Shown here: piece by piece, positions 50,794-61,300 of the stretch
How the letters are laid out: every line of letters starts with the position of its first letter
Numbering within the stretch: the first letter of the stretch is position 1
From: Chamaelirium japonicum
Taxonomy: Eukaryota > Streptophyta > Magnoliopsida > Liliales > Melanthiaceae
NCBI GenBank assembly: GCA_947650365.1
Contig: OX393549.1
Span: 16,476,396-16,540,395, forward strand
DNA length: 64,000 nucleotides
Direction of reading: 5' to 3'
The notes under the pieces: generated by a model
The model's database searches: none
What the model was told of the DNA's origin: nothing
What the model saw: the letters and a program-made list of their open reading frames with translations, nothing else
Translations under genes and position numbers: made by a program

Positions 50794-53700
50794 CTGCAAA
50801 CAAGTAAAGGTTGAGAAAGATATAAATGCACAACAATTGCATGGTAACAGAATTATCAAGGGAATTAATAAATGAAGCCAATATCACCTTCCTGAAACAA
50901 AGCATGATAACTTTTGCTCTATTTACAAAGCAAAATATCTTCTTTTATTCCTACTAAGCAAAAGGGTTATTCCGTTTGAATGGTAGTAGCATTGATTTAC
51001 AATAAGGGTGGGCATATATAGTTATATACGCCCCAACACTTCCTATATGTTACTCTCCCCAATTGGTACCGACCCAACACTTGCTTTAATAAACTCATTG
51101 CAGACAACTAAAGGATCAATTTGACAAAACAACAATTTCAAAAGGCATTGCATCAAGTCTACCTCATACAAAATCATAATAGTGGATCTAATGGAGGATT
51201 TTAGTGACCAAATAATCAAGTGAGCCATTGAATTCAGATAGAAGTTGCAGAAACTTCCAAATATAGGGAATAGACTATAGTTCAACTAAGTTTATTAAAA
51301 ATTAAAATTAAGTGCACTTTATAAATACTAGAAGTCAAATTTAAGGAATAGATCTCTTAATTATAATGCATAGCTTGATGAAAGGATTGATGCTAAGAAT
51401 ACAAAAGTCCATAAATTTGGTGTTCAATTCAAGATTTTTCACACATTTGTTTCTGCATAATTGGTATATCTTTGTTTCGCAAATGTTTGTTGATGCAAGA
51501 ACATCCGAGGGTTCATCATGATCTACTAGATTTAGAGAGGCTTTGCTGAATGTTGAGTCTATATTACTTAATTCTAAGCGGTTATTTATTGCCATGAGTT
51601 CAAATTATAATTGCTTTAGGGGTTTTCTTAATTTATCTAGCATATCTACTTCCATTAGAATTCAAGAAAAATACAGAATTCTCAATTAAATAAGAATCTG
51701 TGAAGGTTTTCCTTGTTTATCTAGGATACCTATTCAAAGTAAGATTCTTTAATAAGTTAGGACTCCTATGTATGCAAAGATTCCCTAATGAATTATTCGT
51801 TATATTAGGATCCCTTCCTTATCCGAGAATTCTTGAACTTAGTAAAACCCATAAAGTGATTTGGATTTCTTATTTTTATAATTTTTAAATTAAGCTTATT
51901 AATCATATTTGGTAGGCAAGTGCTTAAAGAGTCATAATATGATAAGCCTAAGATTAGAAAATTTTAAGTCTATTAGGATTGAGTTTTGGATTGGTTTTGT
52001 TGGGAGGGATGGCACAGACGTAACCATTGCACTGATACAAACTTTGATTCAGACACACAAGTGCTAATCTAAAACCTGTTATGATGTGATATGTTCAAAA
52101 ACGATCAGAGATGCAAACCATTTTTGATCTAACAACAGGCTCACTAACCAAGGGCATGATCTGCTATCAGATCTAAGATCCTTCAACATCGTGCTATAGG
52201 CACGAAAGAGACGTGCTCGTTGTAAGCGTCGAATCGATACCAAGATCATCTAAAATAGCCAAGGACAGATATGATAAGGGTGAGAAGGGATGAATGAGTT
52301 GGTTTTAAAATTAAGCTTATAGGTCGAAAGGGGATTGAGGTTGGCTTAAAGGGTTCAAAATCAGAATATATTGAAAGGGATAAAGGATGTTGCTTCAAAT
52401 TTGGCTAAGGGTTTCAAATTGAGGAAAAGGAGAAATCAAAGTGAGGCGAAGGTGGGCGGCGCAGATGGTTCGATCGCGAGCGGGCAGCGGTGTCTGTGAA
52501 CACTTGCAAACGGCAGCAATTGATGGTGCATGAGGGTCATTGATGAATGGCTCAAGCTAGGGTGGCGACCAGCTGCAACAGGTGGTGCCGGTCCTTAGAG
52601 GTCAACAAAGGGCTGTTAGAGGGATGAGGTTGCAGATTGATGTAGGTGGCCAGGGGCAAATTCGTAAATCAGATGTTAAGGATTCACCTTCAGGTTGTGA
52701 CGCTAGACTAGATAGACCTAGCTCGTTGAGACATTCAAATGACTGGGTGGATAAGAGTCGTAGTATATGACCTCTGTGGTCCAGCACATCCTGGTTTTTA
52801 CTTTTTGGTCAACCTGGGTGTTCTTCCCAATAAAGCATAGAGGGAAAAGGACCAGTACTTGGAATTCTTTCCAAGTGCTTGGTCCTTACTCTTACTGCTA
52901 TGTCCGAACCCCCCTACTTGAGGGTCTGGACTCCTTACAGTGGAGGTCAGGATCTTACAAACAGGGTCGGGAACCCCCCAGTTGGAGTCTCAGATTTCCA
53001 GAGTCTGGCGTCCCGACTCGGGTCCGGACCCCGTGATAATCACAATCGGTACCCCCTGACTTGGAGATCAAGACCACTTTAGGGTGGTCTTTCGACTTTA
53101 AGGTGGTCTTCCGACTTTCGGGGATCCGTGCTTAGGTATTTAAGGGTTGTTAGCAACAGAGAGGGGGGGCTTTTTGGTGGTTTTGGAGAGTTTTCTTGTT
53201 CTTGAAGCTAGGGATAAAGAATTTTCCCTAATTTGGTAATGTTAGCGCATTTAGAGCCGTTAGTGTGTTTTGGCACAACTTGGCTGATTGGACAACTTGG
53301 ACAAAGTGTTGTAACTATCGAGTTGTGTGTCTTGAGTCCTAGTCCCTGAGTGTCAGAGAACAAGTCCAAATAAAGTTTCAGGGAAAGATACAGATAAAAG
53401 AATTCATGCTCAAGCTTTATCATGCTCATTAGAAGATCCTTTAAGGATAAAGGTATAGGACTTAACGACTTTAGAAAGCCCTTGATGCATTTTCTCCATA
53501 TAGGTATTAGGGCTAACTGAGGCATATTGTGTGCCCTGGGTCAAAGCATCATGCGCTAGGCGCACAGGGGTTTTGCACTTGCATGATTTCATCGATTGTG
53601 AATGCATCAGATTTATCGATCATACTTTTATCATGATTTGTGTATTTCGGTGTTCAGGGTTAGTTGGAATTGGTGGACCAGTATCACAGACAGTTCTCAC

Positions 53701-54360
53701 GTAGAAATCTCTAGGTGCAGAAGCTGTCAGGATCTTCCGACCGAATGTTCGGACTGAGTCCCGAGGTCGTTCGAACGAGTGTTCGGACCAAGTCCTGAGG
53801 TTGTCCGAATAAACATTCGGACTACCTGTGTCATTTTGAACGAATATCAAAGGGGTCCGGACGAATAAGGCCGGTTTCCACAGGACGATAGGTTGTTTTA
53901 CCTCTTTGGGTTGATCCTTTTTTGTGAAAATTTTGGGAAAGATTTTTTGCAGCCACCAAACAAGGAGAGAGGAGAAATCTTATATTGGGGTGCGTTCTTC
54001 AAGAGGAAAATCTAGAGCTCCATCTATGATCTTTATGAGTTCTCCTTTTGGTCTCTTTTGATTCGTCTTTACCGATTCATCTAGAGAAATTCATCTAGGC
54101 CTTTGCTATTGCAAGCATTTTTCCATCTATAGCAAACCCTAGGAGCTATCACCCATCCCCATATTCTATACTTAAGGGTGTTCGACTGCTTAGAGAATGG
54201 AGCCTCCTTCGAGGGGAAGATTGAACTGTCGAGTTTGTGGCATCCGATCCGTGTGTCGGAATAGATTGAAGCCGGGCAACCTGAGCCGTCTTCGCGGAGA
54301 GGGAGCAGGTACGACGCAAGGCATTCGGTCGTGAGCACGAGTATGAGGAGCAAACGGTCA
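50794..54360. other. Unclassified sequence upstream of the first MLO exon found
   Basis: It begins as AT-rich DNA (to about 52000), then becomes repeat-like with a possible LTR near 52780-53230 (TATTTAAGGG at about 53137). I searched the minus strand for the earlier MLO exons and did not find them. If the gene is complete, this is intron. Confidence 0.35.
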
Positions 54361-54368
54361 GTCAGAGG

Positions 54369-54490
54369 TAGAGGTGGATATGGGCTGGGCTTGGGCCTAG
54401 AAAATACATATTTTTTAATAGAACCGACCCGAAAGCCCGAACCAACATAGTACAAAATGAGGATCGAAGCCTGACCCATGTCCACCCCTA
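54369..54490. mobile_element. hAT-type MITE, 122 bp
   Basis: The ends TAGAGGTGGATATGGG and (inward) TAGGGGTGGACATGGG form imperfect terminal repeats of the common plant hAT type TAGRGGTGG. Flanks GTCAGAGG (54361-54368) and GTCGGAGG (54491-54498) match at 7 of 8 positions. Confidence 0.9.
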
Positions 54491-54498
54491 GTCGGAGG

Positions 54499-55288
54499 AC
54501 CAGAGCCGCTAGGTGCTAGCGGAGATCGAGCAATGTACCCGTGGAAAAGCAAGGTGACATGAGGCTACACAATCGTTGGGTTGGATGAGTTGAGTCTTGT
54601 AACCTCTTACCTCACATAGTGCATAATCCTAACAAGGTCTAAGGGTAGAGTAGGGAATCACCCAAATCACCTAAAACCCTCATGTGTCATTCTAAATGAT
54701 TTTTTAATTGTTGCTTTACACTTCAAAAAGTTTTAGGATTATGTGCTAGAAACTCAAGGGCATGAAAAGATAAAATCCATCGAAGTGTATTTTTAATTGG
54801 GCATATTTAGTCGTTCTACCTATTCAACGCCCCTGTGTGATTGTGTTCTATTCGCTACCGCATCGCTTGCGCGATTTCAAGTCATACCTCCAACCTTGCT
54901 TCAATTGATTCCTTTGATGCCACTTGATTAGATCTTTCTAGGGAATCTTTTGTTCCTTGATTTGGAGCATTTAAAGGAGATGAATCCCTCGATTTACCTG
55001 TTTCTCTCCTTTTAGTTTGGGGACTCAAATCCGTCATTGAATATCCTTCTTGTTCTCTAGGTTTGATTGATTCGTCTCTAGGTGCAACTATGAATCTTCC
55101 CTAGGTTCTTAGATAAGTCATTTCAATTCGGCTTTTCGGCCTCTTCTCCCCAAGGCCAAAATCCAATTGATTGGGGTCATCCTTACTGTTGGGGTGCAAA
55201 TCCCTCATAGACGGTACTCCCATAGGGACTTGGGAGAGGGAAATTTGTTTTCAGTTTTAGTGTTGGGGGTGCAAACCCCTCAAAAAGT
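54499..55288. other. Unclassified sequence, no gene seen
   Basis: Non-coding. TTGGGGTGCAAATCCCTCA (55189) and TGGGGGTGCAAACCCCTCAA (55264) form a short direct repeat. Confidence 0.35.
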
Positions 55289-55962
55289 ATAGTCTCAGTT
55301 TTAGTAGGAGAAAATTGTTTTCAGGGGTTTTCATAAATTCACACGCTGAAAAAAGTGGCTAAATCAACTCATTTTTAGCTCAAAAAATTCCACAAGATGT
55401 AGAACTATAAGCGCATTTAGAAAACCATGGTCTGTCAAAGAAAATTTGAATGAATAAAAGCTTTCCTATATAAAAACTCTTTTTTCCAGACTATATAAAA
55501 AAAGTGTTTCACATTTCAGTATAATTTTTGCACAATTTAACATTTGCATAAGTTTATTGTTTTAAGTCTGTTTTCAAAATCGTTTGAAGCATTATTTTAA
55601 CAATCAACTAATCTTTATTTTGAAAATATTTTTATCCATAAAAAATATTAAAATTATATTTGAAAAATATAGATCAAAACCGCATTAACAAGAGTGCACA
55701 AGAACATACAAGACTCACATACTCAAATATATAGAATACATGTAATGTGAAGCCCTACAACCCTAGATATGGTACAAATATTATCTAAGTGTTTCAAAAT
55801 GTGTATCTATACTTGGTTTATGATTATCCAGAGTTTCACTAAAAATTCCATTAATCAGTATCTCCACCATTTCTATAAAACTGCAATATTTCCACACTGT
55901 CGAAATATTTCCATATCTAGAGTTTCAAAATATTGATCGAAATGAAAATTTTGAACCTTGGC
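55289..55962. mobile_element. hAT-like family 2, truncated reverse-oriented copy
   Basis: The reverse complement of this block follows 29389-30060 closely. Shared phrases include AAATCAACTCATTTTTAGCT, TTCCACAAGATGTAGAACTA and AATCAACTAATCTTTATTTT. Its right end, TTTTGAACCTTG, is the family terminus. The other terminus is missing. Confidence 0.85.
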
Positions 55963-58114
55963 AACGGGTATATGTGTGTTTGTGTACATGTTGGGATGTG
56001 AAGCTAGCGATGCTTATGAGGCCACGAGCGGAAAGAGACAAAGTTTAAGTAAAGAAGGTTGTAGGAGAATGCAAATGACGGTCGTAGAGCGTCAGGCCGA
56101 GCAATGTCATGGAGCGGCAGTTCATGGAATATCTGAGTGTTGGCTTGTGAATCATTGCAGATCATCCGGGTAACTCTCTGTACTTTGTACCTTTATCTTT
56201 ACTAGTGGATAGCTTGCACCTCCAAGTTCGTCCCGTCGTGGTTTTTTCCTTCGGGGTTCCTACATAAAAATTCATACGTGTGCTTTACATTAAATGCTAT
56301 ACTTAGGGCCTTGTATGCTTTGACCATGTAAAACCTTTGCAAGCCTCAATACTTGCAAGAGATCTTGATAGGCGAGCGAACTTGCACTTTTTCTTTATTG
56401 CTTAAAATCTTCTAAGTGTTTGTTCGAGGTTCTTTGGGAAGAAAAAGAAGCACATGCCGATATTGTCTGAGACTGAGTAATACAATTATGCACATGGCTT
56501 TTTTCACAGATCTTTTATCCCTGGTGTGTCTTCAAAGAAGACCGATCCTTGCTTCGCAATAATTTTTAATTGATATTGTTACGTCCATGCTACGAGAAGA
56601 AACCTTCTAGAGACTTCGCGAATTACACCAAGGTCATAGGAGGATGCAGGCTGGCTACAAGTGCAGGTAGGGTGCTCGGAAAAGGGTGCTAAGACAGAGA
56701 GAAGGGGGAACCTAGAAACCTACCAGGGAAGGTTACAATCCAAGGAGAACCTAAAAATCCAAAAGGAAAGCTCAATCTGAGAGCTTATCATTCCATTTCG
56801 TAATCCCTTTTATGTTGAGTTCTTCTTTAGTACCGTTCTTTGCTTTTAAATAACCAATACACAACTAAAATTAGAATACAAATAAATCCTAACAAATCCC
56901 TCAATCCAATCCATCCTAGCCTATTTTTCAAGATTTAAATAAATACGAATAATAAAACTAGATAATTAAATCTAATAGTAGTTTGGCTGGGCTTGCGTGC
57001 CTCGTCTAGTAGGCTTGATCCGAACCTCCGATTCACATCACAGTGAAAGCATTAAAAGTAAACACGGACTCTCGGATCTTTTATCGACAAGAGTTCTCAT
57101 TAACATAAAGTCGAGTGCATCAGTAAAATAATGTAATAGCCTAGATAAAGAAAGTAAATTATACGTTCTAAGCAAATGATGTAAACCATACCTGGCCTAA
57201 ATGAAGGATGAAGATGTATTCTCCTTGCAGCTTTCGCAACCTCCGTATATCTGCAATGGAGGAAGAAGACGAGTAAATGCCCGAGAAACATATATAGACG
57301 GGCGATGGTCGAATAATTTCACCAGAACTCTCTCTCTCTCTCTCCTTCCTTTATATGTTTCTAGATCTTTCTTTCTTCAATATTGGATCACCAAGGGCCG
57401 ACCTATAGGAAGAAGCAACTAGTGTAAAAGCCTGGGTCCGGCCTACAGATCTAACAAAGCTGAACAAAAGATGAAGTATGTTTCATCAGGGGTGGCCTCT
57501 AGTCTTTATTGACATAGTGGTCAGCCTTATGACACTAAACATAGAGAAATTGGCCTTATCCATTAGGGTCGGTTGTTCATAGAGTCTCTGAGGCTTCCAT
57601 GGCCGACATTCTTTCATCTCTTGAACTTTATTGTCATCCACAATGGGGTCATCTAGAACGCCTTATTAGATGAGGATATTGAGGTTGGATGTTGGCCCCG
57701 TAGGTAAAGACCATAATGCTCCAATGTGTTGACCCTTGGTCTCCTTGTGGGGGGCTATGGTAGGCCATCCCCTTGGGCTTCATTTGGAAGTCAAGTACAT
57801 GAGCCACCTTCCTACTTGCAATAGTAGGCCACCTAGATTTCCAATATGGAGATGCCTAGTGGACTTGGTTGAATCGAGTTGGAGAGAGCAAGATAGCAAA
57901 GGTGAACCGAATGGTCGATCTAGACACTGTGAATCAACCAGCACAGTAGCTCGTTAGGGTATGTTCAACCAACTTAGCAGGTCGTTAGGGTATGTAGGGG
58001 ACCCTTCAGGATTTTTCTTATTTGACTACAATTGGTTCCCAACATCTTGGTCATCTCATAACATAATTACCAATATCAAACGGGTAACATCGAACTCCAC
58101 TAAGTAGATTGACT
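55963..58114. other. Unclassified sequence, no gene supported
   Basis: There is no recognisable domain. A 59-bp minus-strand segment (57192-57250) has good splice-site context but no identifiable product. A short CT run lies near 57330. Confidence 0.35.
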
Positions 58115-58124
58115 AAATTCCTAG

Positions 58125-58809
58125 CTAGGAAGCACCGATACGGATACGGAGATACGGATACGAGGATACGGATACGACAATACATGGATTTTTAAAAACC
58201 TACGATACGCAGTACAGTAGGGATACATTTGTAATTATATATATATATATATAATAGTAATAATTAAATATAATATTTTTTGTGCTAGAATATGGATAGT
58301 GAATAGTTTGAAAATTAAATATGACTATACTCATCATTCATTACATGATTTACATCAAATACAACCAAAATAATACAAATCTAGTGTCACATTCATCCAT
58401 TACAAAAAAAAAGTAACGCTAACAACATACGCAAGTGTCACATTCATCGTCTATAATGCTAGCAAAAAACGCTAACATTCATCATCCATTACAAAATACA
58501 AAGTTAGTGTCACATGCATCATCCAAAAAACAAAACATATAAATTATATCACTAAGCAAATGAGCACGTATAGAATTTAGACCCATATCCGATGTTTCGG
58601 TCTGATTTGGGTCGGATTTTTGGACTTTAGACTACATTACCATCCATATGTATCCCGGCGTATCGGTCCCGTATTCCCATATCTTTAGAGTTTCGGATCT
58701 TTTTGTTTTGTTTTTTGAAACCTCGATACTTCCAAGCCGTATCGGATATGTATCCCGCCGTATCGAAGTATCGGGAAGTATCTGATTTCGAAGTATCGGT
58801 GTATCCCAA
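58125..58809. mobile_element. hAT-like non-autonomous element, family 3
   Basis: AAATTCCTAG flanks both sides (58115-58124 and 58808-58817), which includes an 8-bp duplication. Inside, CACCGATAC faces inward at both ends. The left end carries tandem GATACGGATACG units and the right end ATCGAAGTATCGG-type repeats. The middle is AT-rich with repeated AGTGTCACATTCATC. There is no transposase. Confidence 0.75.
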
Positions 58810-58817
58810 ATTCCTAG

Positions 58818-59944
58818 TAAGTGAATACCACGCCAAACCTTCTTTCGAACTAATTACACTACAAGTAAGTCTGTTCACTAGCTAGTACCCAAAGTGCCAT
58901 TGGGATGTAAGTGTTTATCATCAGCGCAAATGCCTACTTATTTAAACTAATTAGTACCTAACTTAAGGATTTGATCATTGGTGATAAAATTCATTTTCTA
59001 TGAAAAATCATATTTCACAAAAAAAATATTTTAGAGAACAATTATTTCAGTCTGAATGATTTTATTAAAAACATGTGTGGACCAAAGTCTAGTGATTAAA
59101 TCTTTAAGTTAACCCAAAGGGAAACCTAGATGACTTGGATCTCATCTCCAATCTCCTTTGATACTTTCTTCCCCCATTTGCCTTTTCACTTTTCTAATGT
59201 GACCCCTTACATTATCTCTGTTTCTCTTTTTTCAATGTTTTTAATATTTTGGCTGAAAATGTTGAAGCCCAATCAGGCAAAATGGTTCATTTTCCACTCA
59301 AACTGAACTTGAACCAAAACCTGAATTCCCAAACCTTCGTATTGATCGTGAAAGACAAATATAAATATTATGATTTGCTTGGTCATAGGATTCCATTGCT
59401 AAAAGTAGAGTTCAAATGTCATTTTGTATATTCTAGTATTTTTTAAATATGTTGTACATATTATATGTGCATCTTGATACAAATGTTCTATGTTTTATAT
59501 GGCATGATATGGGAGTATGAAATAAATTTCTAACGGATGGACAAATATGATCATTAACCGACTTGTAAGTTGTAACCCATTAAGATAGGCTCAGGTATGG
59601 AGCACAACTCCAGTTAAGAAGGCTCCATAAAAAGATCGATAAATAATTTTCGATACATTGTCATCCTGGCTGAAGGTCTTTGAGATTAGTGCCGAAAACT
59701 AACCTTGTAAACTTTCTAACTAGAGAAGCCTGATTAGAAATCTAAAAGGCCAACAAGCAAGTAGGGAGACCTACCTCAGCTATTTTGCAGTTCAAACTCA
59801 TGTAACCAGCGAGCAATCCTCCAAGTTTTCCGAAGGCTATGAAAGAGTATAAACAAATAGGTAGGGAATTGCATTCATTTTTGTGGTAAGAAATAGCTGA
59901 AGTAAAACATGCTAACCATTTAATTGCCTCATGTCCTTAGTTCA
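58818..59944. other. Unclassified sequence with one possible unassigned exon
   Basis: Mostly AT-rich. On the minus strand 59775-59836 is bounded by TTTCATAG and GTAGGT and can encode FGKLGGLLAGYMSLNCKIAE, a plausible membrane segment. I do not recognise it and it does not fit MLO. Confidence 0.3.
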
Positions 59945-60159
59945 AGACAACTTCAACTATATTTTTTGGTACTAGGAGCTTCATTGTCCTTTTTTAGGTG
60001 TTAGAAAGCAAAACTCCCACATCCCACAATAGATTGATTTAAAATGTTCAATCAAAATGTATTCTAGCATAACATTTTAGTTGAAGAACTAAATATTTAT
60101 GAGGCTTTTTATCTATTTTGTATGGGCTAGTATGGGTGTGCTTCTTGGTGGGGGAGGGG

Positions 60160-61069
60160 CAATGTTTTAAAAAACAGAAGGCGGAAGGCGGGCGGTCAAG
60201 TGGTTTCAAGGCATAAGGCAGGCAACTAGACAGGCACCCGGAGAAAAAGCCGGACGCCTACCTATATAAAATATATTATAAATATTCTATATGTATGTAT
60301 ATATATAAATTCATAATTCTATATAAAAACACAATAATATAAAGTTTTACTTATGCAAACATCAAAACAACCGATCCGAATATAAAAGTTTTATGAAAAG
60401 GGAGGAGGAGATCGGGTGAGGTCGGAGTTGACTACGAGGCAGTTGAAACTGGAAAGAAAGCAGGGGGTCGGGTCGGTCGCAAGGCAGAGGGAAGGGAGGA
60501 GGGGCTCAGGCTGGGCTGAGGTCGGTCGCGAGGCAGAGGGAGTGAGGGGAGGAGGGGATCGGGTGGGGTCGGGGTTGACTGCGAGGCAGGGGAAAGAGAG
60601 CAGGGGGTCGGGTCGGTCGCGAGGCAGAGGGAAAGGAGGAGGGGCTCAGGCTGGGCCGGGGTCGGTCGCGAGGCAGAGGGAGGTAGGGGAGGAGGGGATC
60701 GGGTGGGGTTGGGGTTGACTGCGAGGCAGGGAAAAGAGAGCAGGGGGTTGGGTCGGCGGCAGCCTGCAGGTAGCGGGAGAAGGAGGGGGTGGGAGGAGAT
60801 CGCATGGAGAGAGAGAGCACCTGAGAGCCGCCAGAGTGCTCGCCTGCTTGGGGACGGGAGTCACGAACTCACGGGAGTAAAAGCCCAAACGGGTCGGATC
60901 CCACAATAAAACCCGTTTGGAGCCCGCCTAAAGCCCGCCTACATGGAGCACGCTTAGGCGGGCCGCCCCCCTTTGTTCAACCCGTTTTCAATGCCGCTTA
61001 ATGCTGAAGCGGAGCGCCCAACCCCTTAAAATGCCTAGGCGGCCGCTCGGACCGCCTTTTAGAACAGTG
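60160..61069. mobile_element. hAT-like non-autonomous element, family 4, with internal tandem repeats
   Basis: The left end is CAATGTTTTAAAAAAC and the right end reads inward CACTGTTCTAAAAGGCGG. Both have AGGCGG and GCGGGC motifs nearby, as in hAT elements with CA.TGTT termini. Flanks GGGAGGGG and GGTGGGGG match at 6 of 8 positions. Length is 910 bp, no transposase. Confidence 0.7.
60402..60780. repeat. 140-bp GC-rich tandem repeat inside the hAT-like element
   Basis: CAGGGGGTCGGGTCGGTCGC starts at 60461 and 60601, and a variant at 60741, giving a period of 140 bp. The unit contains GAGGAGGGG and GACTGCGAGGCAGG. Open frames on both strands here (up to 104 codons) are composition artefacts. 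Confidence 0.85.
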
Positions 61070-61300
61070 GGTGGGGGGTGGGTGGGGGGACTTCAACTAT
61101 AGTTTTTGGTACTAGGAGCTTCATCTATCTATTTTTAGGTGTTAGAAAGCAAAACTCCTACAACCCACAATAGATTGATTTAAAATGTCCAATCAAATTG
61201 TATTCCAGGATAACATTTTATTTGACGAATTATATATTTATTAAGCTTTTTATCTATTTTGTATGGGCTGGTGTGGATGTGTGCGTCTTGAGGGGGGGGG

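Larger units (their letters stand above)
59945..61300. repeat. ~215-bp direct duplication flanking a hAT-like element
   Basis: Block 59945-60159 and block 61088-61300 are near-identical. Both contain TTGGTACTAGGAGCTTCAT, GGTGTTAGAAAGCAAAACTC and TATCTATTTTGTATGGGCT, and both end in a G-rich run. A few substitutions separate them. Confidence 0.88.

Noticed and set aside
57192..57250. Candidate 59-bp minus-strand exon
   Set aside because: Splice context is good, but two frames are open and neither yields a recognisable segment. It does not fit MLO.
60416..60909. Open frames of 68-104 codons on both strands
   Set aside because: They arise from the GC-rich 140-bp tandem repeat inside the hAT-like element.
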